This document shows, in pieces, positions 1 through 8,360 of a stretch of DNA of 17,300 bases. Under the pieces are notes generated by a model, which saw nothing but the letters and a program-made list of their open reading frames with translations, did not search any database and was not told the DNA's origin. The DNA is from RH-chloro-G1 sp003670575. GTDB taxonomy: Bacteria; Chloroflexota; Dehalococcoidia; UBA2979. Location: positions 1 through 17,300 of the forward strand of contig CANMOP010000030.1 of the NCBI GenBank assembly GCA_947499615.1, in the 5' to 3' direction. The translations under genes and the position numbers were made by a program. Each line of letters starts with the position of its first letter. Within the stretch, counting starts at the first letter, position 1.

Positions 1-1437
1 GAGGAGGCTGCGGCGGCGGTGCGCGCGGCGATCGCCGATGAGCCGCCGGCAGAGCCGGGCGACGGCGCCACAGCGCGAGTGGGTGCGGACCCGGAAATCG
101 ACGCCCTGCGCACGCTCGCGACGGACGCACGAGGCGCGCTCGCGGCGCTGGAGGCAGCGGAACGGGCGCGCACCGGCTTGAACGCGCTGAAGGTCGGGTA
201 TCACCGGGTGTTCGGGTACTACTGGGAACTGCCAGCCTCGCAGGCAGGGAACGCACCGCCGGAATACGAGCCGCGGCAAACACTGTCCAACGCACAGCGC
301 TATCGCGACCCCACGCTCGCAGCGCTGGAGACGCGCATCCTCGGCGCTCGCGAGCAGCTGCTGGAGGCCGAGCGCGCGCTGATCGAGCGGGTGCGTGCGC
401 AGTTGGCGCTGTCCGGCCCGGCGATCGCACGCGCTGCGGAGGCGGTCGCGGCGCTCGATGTCGCCAGCGCGCTGGCAGAACTGGCCACCGAGTGCGGCTA
501 CGTGCGGCCCGTACTGGCGGACGGCGGGGCGTTGGAGATCATCGGCGGTCGCCACCCGGTCGTGGAGCGTCGACTGCCCGCAGGGGCCTTCGTCCCGAAC
601 GACTGTGTGTTGGGTTCCACCGGGTTGGGCGCCAGCCAGACCAGCGGCGGCGCAGACATCGTGCTGCTCTCCGGCCCGAACATGGGCGGGAAGTCGACGT
701 ACCTGCGGCAGGTGGCCCTGTGCGTGCTGCTCGCGCAGTGCGGGTGCTACGTCCCGGCAGAGCGTGCGCGCGTGCCCGTGGTGGATCGCATCTTCTCCCG
801 CGTGGGAGCACAGGACGACATCGCCGCAGGGCAATCGACGTTCATGGTGGAGATGGTCGAAACCGCCACCATCTTACATAACGCCACCGAGCGATCGCTC
901 GTACTGCTGGACGAGGTCGGGCGGGGCACTGCCACACAGGACGGCCTCGCGATCGCACGCGCAGTCGTCGAGCACCTGCACCATCGCCCGAAAGGGACAC
1001 CGCGCACGCTGTTCGCGACGCACTTCCAGGAGCTGGCAGCGCTGGCGGCGGTTCTCCCACGCGTGCAGAACCGCGCGGTCGCTGTGGTCGACGATGGCGG
1101 GGAGGTGGTGTTCCTGCATCGCATCGTCGATGGCGCAGCGGACCGCTCCTATGGCGTCCACGTGGCGGCACTCGCGGGGCTGCCTCGGGCGGTGGTGGCG
1201 CGCGCGCAGGAGCTGCTGCGCGAGGCAGAAGTGAGTGCGGGGTCAACCGCTGCTGCGGCGGCCGCGGCGGCTACCCGCAGCGGCACAGCGCCGCACCAGG
1301 CATCGTTGCTGGAGGCGGATACGCTCGTGCGGATCGTCGCGGACGTGGAGCCGGACGCGCTCACGCCGCTGGAGGCGCTGCAACGGCTGTACGAGCTGCG
1401 TGCCGAGGCCCGCCGCCAACTGGGCGTCGAGGGATGA
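1..1437 (+). CDS. mutS: DNA mismatch repair protein MutS, C-terminal part (5' end outside window)
   Basis: MutS recognises mismatched bases and, through its ATPase, recruits MutL. The frame is open from the first base, so the N-terminal mismatch-binding domains lie off the left edge; about 478 residues are visible. First comes the lever/clamp region, with the family-typical stretches LKVGYHRVFGYYWE and RQTLSNAQRYRDPTLAALE. The ABC-type ATPase follows: Walker A GPNMGGKST at 673-699, the signature region around GQSTFMVEM, Walker B LVLLDEVGRGT (Asp-Glu at 910-915) and the switch histidine in TLFATHF. The end contains the usual LTPLEALQRLYELRAEA helix. An alanine-rich linker (about 1246-1275) precedes it. 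It converges on the protease gene with a gap of about 40 bp. A GTG at 19 is only an internal codon, not a believable start. Identification is firm. Confidence 0.96.
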   Translation, partial: EEAAAAVRAAIADEPPAEPGDGATARVGADPEIDALRTLATDARGALAALEAAERARTGLNALKVGYHRVFGYYWELPASQAGNAPPEYEPRQTLSNAQRYRDPTLAALETRILGAREQLLEAERALIERVRAQLALSGPAIARAAEAVAALDVASALAELATECGYVRPVLADGGALEIIGGRHPVVERRLPAGAFVPNDCVLGSTGLGASQTSGGADIVLLSGPNMGGKSTYLRQVALCVLLAQCGCYVPAERARVPVVDRIFSRVGAQDDIAAGQSTFMVEMVETATILHNATERSLVLLDEVGRGTATQDGLAIARAVVEHLHHRPKGTPRTLFATHFQELAALAAVLPRVQNRAVAVVDDGGEVVFLHRIVDGAADRSYGVHVAALAGLPRAVVARAQELLREAEVSAGSTAAAAAAAATRSGTAPHQASLLEADTLVRIVADVEPDALTPLEALQRLYELRAEARRQLGVEG

Positions 1438-1478
1438 ACACTGCCGGTCGATCGACAGTAGCAAGCGGGCAGCGGCAG

Positions 1479-3029
1479 CTAGCGGCCTCGGCTGGGATCG
1501 GCGTCCGGCCCGGAGGGTGGTGGCCCATCCGCGGCGCGGGAGAGCCCAGAGATCGCGAGCGTGTAGACCGGATGGCTCAGTGCAGCGGCCAGATCCAGCA
1601 GCGGGGGACCGCTGGGTCGCGACTGACCGCTATCGCGCAGCAGCGCGATCAACATCGGCGCGCGCAACTCGGGATCGCGGCTCAGCAGCAGCGCAGCCGC
1701 GCCGGCGACCAGCGGGGCGGCGAACGAGGTGCCCGAAGCCCTGGCGTACGGCTGATCCTCGATGCAGACCCAGCCGCGCTGGCCACAGGATGGCGCCGGC
1801 AGCGGCGCGACGATCCTCGAGGCGGGCGCGAGCAGTCCCAGCTCTGGCCCGACGTTCGAGAACGGCGCGATCTGGCGGTAGTCGACGATGCCATCGGGCT
1901 GGGTCAGTCCGGATCCGCCGACCGCCAGCACGCCGGGGTACGCGGCAGGGAACTGCACGCGTGCGCCGCCTTCGTTGCCAGCAGAGGCGATGATCAGCAC
2001 GCCGTAGCGGTCGACGGCCTCGCTCACCGCCTTGCGCAGCACGCGACTGTCGCTCGGACTGCCGAACGCCACCACGATGATGTGCGCACCCGAGCGAGCG
2101 GCGTACAGGATGCCCGCGGCGGCGTCCGACACGCGACCGGTCGCGGTGCAGTCCAGCACCTTCACCGCCAGCACCCGCGCGTCCCACGCGATGCCGGTGC
2201 CGCCGACCGCGTTGTCGCCGGCAGCGGCCGCGATGCCGGCCACGAACGTGCCATGGCCCTCGTCGTCGTAGCCGCCACCGTGCGGCGCTGGCAGCGCGTA
2301 GCCGCACGAGGGGTCAGCCGCGGCAGGCGAGACGAAGCTGCAGCCTGCGAAGTCATCGATGCAACCGTTGGCGTCGTTGTCCGCGCCGTCGTACGCCTCG
2401 GCCGTGCGGTACGCGATGCGCGCCGCAAGATCGGGGTGGGAGTTGTCGATCCCGGTGTCGATCACCGCAATGGTGACCAGCGCGGCGCCGGTGCGACGCT
2501 CCCACGCCTCGGGGGCGTGAATGGCATCCAGGTACGGCCGCTGGGTGCCGAGCAGCGCGTCGTCCGGGAGCCGATCGGCGCGGACCAGCGCGTCCGGCTC
2601 CACGCTGGCGGCCAGCCCGCTGTCTGCCAGCCGAACGGCCAGCGCCTGTGCGTCCATTCGCTCCGGGACGCGCACCCGGATCGCGGGAACCAGCGACGAG
2701 GTGGAAACGACCTCGTAGCCGAGGCGGGTCAGCGTGCTGGCCAGCGCGTCACGCCCCAGGCGACCGGCCGGGGTGACGAGCAGCAGGTCAGTGTCGTCCG
2801 GCACGGGCGAGGCGATCACGGCGTTCGCGTGTTCGATGTCCGCGAATGTGGCGCGCGCGGCGATCGATCTGACGCGAGGCACGCTGGTGATGACGACGCC
2901 GGACGCGGTTCGTCGGCCCGGTTCCGTGAGGATCAGACTGGAGACACTCAACAGCAGCAGCAAGAGTGGCAGGGAGAGACGGTGTCGCAGCTCGGCCATC
3001 CCGTCCCGCGCGATCACACGCGCCATCAT
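1479..3029 (-). CDS. Secreted subtilisin-like serine protease (S8 family)
   Basis: A subtilase predicted to be exported and to cleave proteins outside the membrane. From the chosen start (516 aa), a basic N-terminus and a leucine-rich core (LPLLLLLLSVSSLIL) form a signal peptide or anchor. About 100 residues resembling an inhibitor-type propeptide follow, then the catalytic domain. All catalytic positions are present: Asp191 in AVIDTGIDNSHPDL, His259 in EGHGTFVAGIAA, oxyanion Asn352 in IASAGNEGG and Ser435 in ASGTSFAAPLVAG. An acidic loop DNDANGCIDD near residue 217 is a form common in S8 enzymes and may bind calcium. Several cysteines suggest disulfides. Start choice: paired ATGs at 3029/3026 have AGGTG about 9 bases upstream; ATG 2999 (506 aa) is also possible. 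A frame extending to 3191 would overlap mutL and is unlikely. It is divergent from mutL and convergent with mutS; substrate unknown. Confidence 0.92.
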   Translation of the reverse strand: MMARVIARDGMAELRHRLSLPLLLLLLSVSSLILTEPGRRTASGVVITSVPRVRSIAARATFADIEHANAVIASPVPDDTDLLLVTPAGRLGRDALASTLTRLGYEVVSTSSLVPAIRVRVPERMDAQALAVRLADSGLAASVEPDALVRADRLPDDALLGTQRPYLDAIHAPEAWERRTGAALVTIAVIDTGIDNSHPDLAARIAYRTAEAYDGADNDANGCIDDFAGCSFVSPAAADPSCGYALPAPHGGGYDDEGHGTFVAGIAAAAGDNAVGGTGIAWDARVLAVKVLDCTATGRVSDAAAGILYAARSGAHIIVVAFGSPSDSRVLRKAVSEAVDRYGVLIIASAGNEGGARVQFPAAYPGVLAVGGSGLTQPDGIVDYRQIAPFSNVGPELGLLAPASRIVAPLPAPSCGQRGWVCIEDQPYARASGTSFAAPLVAGAAALLLSRDPELRAPMLIALLRDSGQSRPSGPPLLDLAAALSHPVYTLAISGLSRAADGPPPSGPDADPSRGR

Positions 3030-3082
3030 GCTACGAAGCACCTGCGGGCGGGGCAAGCGAGCGTCCAGGCGGAGACGGGCCA

Positions 3083-4963
3083 ATGACCGACCCGCGCGAT
3101 GCGTCGACGCCGGCGCGCGCTCCGATCCGGATCCTGCCGCCCACGGTGGCCGCACGCATCGCGGCCGGCGAGGTGATCGAGCGGCCAGCATCGGTGGTGA
3201 AGGAGCTCGTCGAGAACGCGATCGACGCCGGTGCGCGGCTCGTCGAGGTATCGATCTGGGGTGGCGGGCTGGATCGCATCCGCGTACGCGATGACGGCTG
3301 CGGCATCCCCGCCACCGAGATCGCCGACGCCTTCGAGCGGCACGCGACCTCCAAGCTGCGCGACGAGCACGAGTTGTTCGCGATCCAGACGCTCGGGTTT
3401 CGCGGCGAGGCGCTGGGCGCGATCGCGGCTGCCGCCGATGTCGACTTCGTCACGCGGCCACCCGGCGAGACAGCGGCGGCCAGTGCGCACGCGCGCGGCG
3501 GGCGCATCGAACGCATCGGCGGCGCCGGTGCCGCGCCGGGAACCAGCGTGGAGGTGCGCGAGCTGTTCGGGGCGCTGCCCGCGCGCCGGCGGTTCCTGCG
3601 CACGCCCGCCGCCGAGGCACGCGCGGTGGCCGCAGTGGTGGAGGCGTACGCGCTGGCGTACCCGGCCGTCGCGTTCCGCCTGACCATCGACGATCGTCGC
3701 GTGCTCACCACTGATGGCAGCGGCGACCTGCGCGCGGCGTTCGCGGCGGTGCACGGCGAGGCGCTCGGCGCGGTGCTGCTGTCCGCGTCAGGCGAACGCA
3801 CCGCTGGCGTAGCACCAGAACCGAACGCCTCGGGGGCCGAGGAGCGCGCCTCCGTCCAGGTGGAAGGGCTCGTGGGGCCACCCTCACTGCATCGCGCCTC
3901 GCGGCGCTTGCTGACGCTGTTCGCCAACGGGCGCGCGATCAGCTCCCGGACGCTCACGCACGCGGTGGAGGAGGCGTTCGCGGGGCTGCTGCCGATCGGC
4001 CGGCACCCGGTCGGACTGCTGCGGATCACAGTGCCGCCCGACCAGATCGACGTGAACGTCCATCCGACGAAGGCCGAGGTACGCTTCCGCTTCGAACGGC
4101 TGGTGTACGCCGCCCTCGGTGCCACCGTGCGCGACGCGCTGGCGAGCGCCGGCATGCCGCTGGCGCCGACGCCCGACGGCGACTGGGCGCGCGCCCCTCG
4201 CGGCCTCGAGGGGAGCGAACCGGCAGCGTGGGCAGCCGGACGCGCGGTGATTGCGGGCGCACGGCTTGCTGGCTTTGGCGCGACCGGTGAGGCGGCGCTC
4301 GCACGTCCCTCGTTGGAGGCGTGGTCGCGGGGTAAGTCGGTCAGCGTCGAGGCGATCACGGCCGCCGCACAGCCAGCGCTGCCGATGAGCGAGCGGCTGC
4401 CCGCGCTACGCGCGCTCGGTCAGGTGGAGGCGACCTACATCGTCGCCGAGGCGCCCGATGGGCTGTGCCTCGTCGACCAGCATGCCGCGCACGAGCGGGT
4501 GCTCTACGAGCAGGTGCTGGCCGACCGCGCGGGCGGAGTGCTGGCGCAGCCCCTGCTCGCCGCGATCGTCGTGCCGCTCTCCGGTGCCCAACTGGCGCTG
4601 GCGAGCGAGTTCGCGGCGGAGCTGGCCGCACTCGGGTTCACAGCGGATGAGACGGATGGTGCGGCGGTACTACTGCGCGCGATGCCGGCGACGTTGGCCG
4701 GACGCGACCCGGCAGCTGCGCTGGTCGATTACCTCGAACGACTGGCGGCTGGCGATGACCGTGTGCCCGGCCCGGATCGCGCCGCCGCGACGCTCGCGTG
4801 CCGCGCAGCGGTGATGGCCGGCGATCGACTCGACCTCGAGCAGCAGCGCGCGCTCCTGCGAGCACTCGAGGGCTGCGCCTCCCCGCACACCTGCCCACAC
4901 GGCCGCCCCACCATGCTGCACCTCAGCAGCGAGGCGCTCGCGCGCTCATTCGGGCGGCGGTAG
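3083..4963 (+). CDS. mutL: DNA mismatch repair protein MutL with endonuclease motif
   Basis: MutL couples MutS mismatch recognition to strand incision. The 626-residue product has the N-terminal GHKL ATPase: ELVENAIDAGA (Glu44/Asn45 region), RDDGCGI, RHATSKL and LGFRGEAL. The transducer domain (VHPTKAEVRFR) follows, then a variable linker and the C-terminal dimerisation domain. That domain contains DQHAAHERVLYE (residues 465-476), which fits the DQHA(X)2E(X)4E metal-binding endonuclease motif, plus ACRAAVMAGD and CPHGRP (from residue 604). MutL with this motif nicks DNA itself and is typical of bacteria without MutH. The ATG at 3083 is chosen because GGAG lies 8 bases upstream and conserved sequence begins about 15 residues later; the frame is open further upstream but overlaps the divergent protease. 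It ends 50 bp before the convergent acyl-CoA synthetase gene. Confidence 0.96.
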   Translation: MTDPRDASTPARAPIRILPPTVAARIAAGEVIERPASVVKELVENAIDAGARLVEVSIWGGGLDRIRVRDDGCGIPATEIADAFERHATSKLRDEHELFAIQTLGFRGEALGAIAAAADVDFVTRPPGETAAASAHARGGRIERIGGAGAAPGTSVEVRELFGALPARRRFLRTPAAEARAVAAVVEAYALAYPAVAFRLTIDDRRVLTTDGSGDLRAAFAAVHGEALGAVLLSASGERTAGVAPEPNASGAEERASVQVEGLVGPPSLHRASRRLLTLFANGRAISSRTLTHAVEEAFAGLLPIGRHPVGLLRITVPPDQIDVNVHPTKAEVRFRFERLVYAALGATVRDALASAGMPLAPTPDGDWARAPRGLEGSEPAAWAAGRAVIAGARLAGFGATGEAALARPSLEAWSRGKSVSVEAITAAAQPALPMSERLPALRALGQVEATYIVAEAPDGLCLVDQHAAHERVLYEQVLADRAGGVLAQPLLAAIVVPLSGAQLALASEFAAELAALGFTADETDGAAVLLRAMPATLAGRDPAAALVDYLERLAAGDDRVPGPDRAAATLACRAAVMAGDRLDLEQQRALLRALEGCASPHTCPHGRPTMLHLSSEALARSFGRR

Positions 4964-5013
4964 CGGGCGCGCTCGCACCTCAGCATGACGCGGAGCAGGC
5001 TGACCCGCCCCGC

Positions 5014-6516
5014 CTAGAACAGCGGCGGGAGCCCCTCGCGGCTGGCACGCCAGCGCAGCAGCCGCGCCACCACGCGAGCGGCTCGCAACACCGTGGGGAA
5101 CGCGGCCACACCGTGCTGGTACGCCTGCTCGAAGAAGATGCGCGTCGATACCGGGTCGCGGCCGCGACGGATCACGGCGAGCGGCCGTCCGCTTTCCGCC
5201 TGCAGCGCCCCAAAGTACACCGCGGCGGATCGAGCCCGCTCCGCGCGCGCCATGGCACGAGCCTCGGCGTCCGGGTCGGGAGCGCCGGGTCGACGATCCT
5301 CCGCGCGCTCCTCGGGGCGACCGCCAGCTGCATCGGGCGGGGGCGGGCCCTCGGCGCTGGTAAACAGCAAATCGAAGCCCGGCGCCCGGGCACACAGCGC
5401 GATCACCTGCTCCGGGATCTCCAACCGCTCGCCCCCAAGGAAGGTCGCGTCGATCGGGTTGCGGGTACTATTGCCCGCGACCGGGATGTACTCACGCAGC
5501 GCCGTGCGCGTCGCCTCCGACAACTCCGGCAGGTCGAGGCCCTGGCGCGCGATGCTGTCCGCGGACAGCACGGAGAAGCCGCCACCGGTGCCCAGCAGGA
5601 TGCCGCGGCCGCCCTGCACGTGACGGAGCCCGCTGCTCACCGCGACGGCGAGGTCGTGCAGCTCCTCCATGTCATCGACGAGCATTGCGCCGGTCTGGCG
5701 GCACAGCGCCTCGAACACCGCCCCGGAGCCCGCCAGCGATCCCGTGTGCGACTGCGCGGCACGAGCGCCGGTCGCGGTAATGCCGCCCTTCAGCACGATC
5801 ACCGGCTTCACGGCAGCGCACCGCTTCAGCGCCGCGAACAGCTCCCGGCCGCGCCCCGCACCCTCGAGGTACGCGACCACCAGCACGCTGTCCGGATCCT
5901 CGGCGGCGTAGTCCAGCAGTTGGGCAGCATCGATGTCTGCGCCGTTGCCAAACGAGACGAGCTTGGAGAAGCGCGGGCCGCGCTCGGCGAGTTGCAGCAT
6001 CTCGATCGCGTTCACGCCCGACTGCGAGAGCCCGAAGACAGTTCCGATCTCCTTCGGTTGATTGGGCGCGAACGCGATGCGCTCGGACGGGACGTAGAGG
6101 CCGAGGCAGTTCGGACCGATCACCCGGATGCCGCTCGCGCGCGCCTTCGCGATCACGGCACGTTCCGCATCGGCTGATTCGGCGTCACCGGCCTCGGAGA
6201 ACCCGGCGGTGAACAGGTGCAGCGAGCGCACGCCCTTGGCGATGCACTGCTCGACGAGCGCATCGACGCCCACGCGTGGGATCGAGGAGATGACGTGGTC
6301 GACGGGGCCGAGGCAGTCCAGCACCGTCGGATAGCAGCGCACACCCTGGATCTCGCTCGCGCGCGGATGCACGAGGTACAGCGGGTGGCGTTCCTGGTAC
6401 TGCTGGTCCAGCAGCCCACCGAGGAACGCGCTGCGCCGCGCGCCCTCGCTCGCCGAAACGCCAACGATCGCGATCGCACGCGGATGAAACAGCGAGTCCA
6501 ACGGGTGTGCTGCCAT
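5014..6516 (-). CDS. Acyl-CoA synthetase (ADP-forming) alpha-type / CoA-binding protein
   Basis: Related to the alpha part of ADP-forming acetyl/acyl-CoA synthetases, which interconvert acyl-CoA and free acid through a phosphohistidine. The 500-residue protein begins with a Rossmann CoA-binding domain (AIAIVGVSAS, VDHVISSIP, RVIGPNCLGLYVP). Two succinyl-CoA-ligase-like domains follow (GLSQSGVNAIEMLQ; KPVIVLKGGITATGARAAQSHTGSLAG). His257 in SHTGSLAG matches the phosphorylated histidine of the family. A proline/aspartate/alanine/arginine-rich stretch (about 389-430) interrupts the last domain. No ATP-grasp (beta) domain is fused or encoded nearby, so a partner must be elsewhere or the activity differs. 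The ATG at 6516 has GGGAG 7-8 bases upstream. It is the last gene of the operon, starting 14 bp after the DUF35 gene, which indicates co-transcription. Confidence 0.85.
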   Translation of the reverse strand: MAAHPLDSLFHPRAIAIVGVSASEGARRSAFLGGLLDQQYQERHPLYLVHPRASEIQGVRCYPTVLDCLGPVDHVISSIPRVGVDALVEQCIAKGVRSLHLFTAGFSEAGDAESADAERAVIAKARASGIRVIGPNCLGLYVPSERIAFAPNQPKEIGTVFGLSQSGVNAIEMLQLAERGPRFSKLVSFGNGADIDAAQLLDYAAEDPDSVLVVAYLEGAGRGRELFAALKRCAAVKPVIVLKGGITATGARAAQSHTGSLAGSGAVFEALCRQTGAMLVDDMEELHDLAVAVSSGLRHVQGGRGILLGTGGGFSVLSADSIARQGLDLPELSEATRTALREYIPVAGNSTRNPIDATFLGGERLEIPEQVIALCARAPGFDLLFTSAEGPPPPDAAGGRPEERAEDRRPGAPDPDAEARAMARAERARSAAVYFGALQAESGRPLAVIRRGRDPVSTRIFFEQAYQHGVAAFPTVLRAARVVARLLRWRASREGLPPLF

Positions 6517-6530
6517 GTGCGCGCTCCCGC

Positions 6531-6944
6531 CTAGACCGGCGCGAACACGGGGATCGGGTAGTCGCCCGACTCCTGCACCTCGAACTGCACCTGCACGCGT
6601 TGGCCGCAATGCACATCGGTGAGCGGGTTCGCGATGCCGACGATGTTCGTCATCATGCGAAACCCCTCGTCCAGGTCGACGTAGGCGACGACGTACGCGC
6701 CGAGGTCGGAGAACACTGGATTCCGGTTCTGGCGCACCACTGAGTAGGTGTAGATCGTGCCCGCTCCGCTGGAGTCGTGCCACGAGAGGTTCTCACTGCT
6801 GCACGCGGCGCAGTGGAACTTGGGCGTGAACACGACGGCGTTGCAATCGTTGCAGCGCTGATACGTGAGGCGGCCGTCCTTCACGGCTTCCCAGTACGGC
6901 TGGGTGTTCGGCTCCGGGAACCGCGGCTGCGGTCGTCGTGGCAT
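6531..6944 (-). CDS. DUF35 zinc-ribbon / OB-fold acyl-CoA-binding partner protein
   Basis: A 137-residue member of the DUF35 (ChsH2/BbsA-like) family, small proteins that pair with thiolase-like enzymes and bind the acyl-CoA. An N-terminal helix (PEPNTQPYWEAVKDGRL) leads into a rubredoxin-like zinc ribbon with Cys31, Cys34, Cys45 and Cys48 (CNDC and CAAC). The C-terminal OB fold carries TIYTYSVVRQNRNPVF, AYVVAYVDLDEGFRMMTNIVG and VQVQFEVQE. The start at 6944 is supported by AAGGAG 7 bases upstream. It sits between the thiolase-like gene (49 bp upstream) and the acyl-CoA synthetase gene (14 bp downstream). Family knowledge says such DUF35 proteins form complexes with the adjacent thiolase-like subunit; the same is inferred here. 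Confidence 0.9.
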   Translation of the reverse strand: MPRRPQPRFPEPNTQPYWEAVKDGRLTYQRCNDCNAVVFTPKFHCAACSSENLSWHDSSGAGTIYTYSVVRQNRNPVFSDLGAYVVAYVDLDEGFRMMTNIVGIANPLTDVHCGQRVQVQFEVQESGDYPIPVFAPV

Positions 6945-6993
6945 GTGTGTGCTCCTTCGTCGTCGCGCGTGTCGTCGATCCGACCGTCGCTGC

Positions 6994-8190
6994 CTAGTCC
7001 CTCGCGAGGATGATCGTGGAGCCGGCGTGCGCGGCGCCCAGCTGCCCACCGTTGCCGTGCGCCACCGCCAGCCGCGCGTTCGCTACCTGCGAGGTGGACT
7101 GACCGCGCAACTGCCGCGTCGACTCCAGCAGCAGGAAGATGCCGCGCATCCCCGGGTGGTTGGAGGAGAGCCCGCCGCCATCGGTGTTCAACGCTGGCTT
7201 CAGCGCGGTGTCGAAACGGAACCGATTGCCCTTCGCGAAGTCGCCGAGTTCGCCCTTCTTGTAGAAGCCGAGGTCCTCGAGCATCGTCGTCACCGTGATC
7301 GTGAACGAATCGTAGATCATCGCGACATCGATCTCGTCGGGGCGTACACCCGCCTGCGCAAAGGCAGCCGGGCCACTCTGTGCCGCCGCGCTCACGGTGA
7401 TGTCGCCGCCGTTCTCGCGGTACTTGATGCCCTCGCCCGCGCCGATCACCCACACCGGGGGCTGCTTCGTGTCCTTCACGACATCCTTGTTCGCGATGAT
7501 CAACGCGCCGCCGCCATCGGAGACCATGCAGCACTCCAGCAGGTGCAGCGGGTCCGCAATGATCCGCGACTCCAGCACGTCCTGCACGGTGAGCTCGCGA
7601 ATGTTCTCGAACGCCAGGTCGGTCATGCCACGCACCGCATCCGGGTTGCGCATCGCGTGTGCGCGCGTGGCGACCGATATCTCCGCGAGGTCCGCAGAGG
7701 TGGTGCCGTACTGGTGCATGTGACGGTGCGCGACCATCGCGTAGCCGGCGATCAGCGTCAGTCCGTACGGGTCTTCCATGTTCCCGGACCAGTTCGCCTC
7801 GCCCGCGCCCGTGACGTTCCCTGTGCCGATGGGGCGGCGCACGGAGGCGGCGATGGAGCCGTAGGACACCACCGCTACGTTTGCACGGCCGGCCTGAATG
7901 TCGCGCAGCGCGTGCGCGACGTGGAACTCGAACGACGAGCCGCCGACCGCCGTTGTGTCGATCACTCGCGGCCGAATGCCGAGGTACGCGCTCAAAGCGA
8001 GACCGCCGCCACCCTCGGTCTCCGCGGGGTCGTAGATCGCGTCGACGTCTTTCAGCTGCAACCCCGCGTCCCGCAGCGCCGCGATGATCGACGTGGTCTT
8101 GATCTGCAACGCGGAACGTCCCGGTGCCAGGCGGAGTGGATACTCGTGGATGCCGACGATCGCGGCCTGTCGCTGCTGTTGCGTGACCAT
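6994..8190 (-). CDS. Thiolase-superfamily protein lacking the nucleophilic cysteine
   Basis: A 398-residue protein of the SCP-x/lipid-transfer thiolase-like group (acetyl-CoA acetyltransferase-like). Visible family blocks are AAIVGIHEYP, TTAVGGSSFEFHVAHAL, VAVVSYGS, CMVSDGGGALI, IYDSFTITVTTMLEDLGF, GGGLSSNHPGMRG and AHGNGGQLGAA. Where biosynthetic and degradative thiolases have the acylated Cys, this protein has GGSS (residues 83-86). The C-terminal Cys-x-Gly is replaced by HGNGG (379-383), while the His of NHPG (345) is kept. It therefore may not be a classical thiolase; with the adjacent DUF35 gene it resembles pairs that do retro-aldol or other carbon-carbon cleavage on CoA esters. ATG 8190 has GAGGT about 5 bases upstream. 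It is the first gene of the operon, divergent from the MFS gene across 170 bp. Confidence 0.88.
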   Translation of the reverse strand: MVTQQQRQAAIVGIHEYPLRLAPGRSALQIKTTSIIAALRDAGLQLKDVDAIYDPAETEGGGGLALSAYLGIRPRVIDTTAVGGSSFEFHVAHALRDIQAGRANVAVVSYGSIAASVRRPIGTGNVTGAGEANWSGNMEDPYGLTLIAGYAMVAHRHMHQYGTTSADLAEISVATRAHAMRNPDAVRGMTDLAFENIRELTVQDVLESRIIADPLHLLECCMVSDGGGALIIANKDVVKDTKQPPVWVIGAGEGIKYRENGGDITVSAAAQSGPAAFAQAGVRPDEIDVAMIYDSFTITVTTMLEDLGFYKKGELGDFAKGNRFRFDTALKPALNTDGGGLSSNHPGMRGIFLLLESTRQLRGQSTSQVANARLAVAHGNGGQLGAAHAGSTIILARD

Positions 8191-8360
8191 GCACCACCTC
8201 GCTCTCCGCGCCCCGCGCGGTGCGCGGGTTGCGCCGCACGATACGCGATCCGGATGGGCGTGTGGCGGCTCGGTCCGCGCCATTGCGGGGGAGTCGGGTA
8301 TCGCCAACACTAGCCAAACGAACGGGCGCCCGCGGCATCGACCAGCAGGAAGCAGCACGA

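Noticed and set aside
1434..3086. 550-codon open frame on the + strand
   Set aside because: It is antisense to the subtilase, whose frame carries all catalytic motifs; the translation is Arg/Gly/Gln-rich without any motif, as expected of a GC-rich shadow.
3031..4359. 442-codon open frame on the - strand inside mutL
   Set aside because: MutL motifs are uninterrupted on the + strand; this frame is Ser/Arg/Ala-rich shadow sequence.
4798..6177. 459-codon open frame on the + strand
   Set aside because: Overlaps the mutL end and is antisense to the acyl-CoA synthetase gene; low-complexity shadow translation.
6865..8313. 482-codon open frame on the + strand
   Set aside because: Antisense to the thiolase-like gene, which has clear family blocks; no motif in the + frame.
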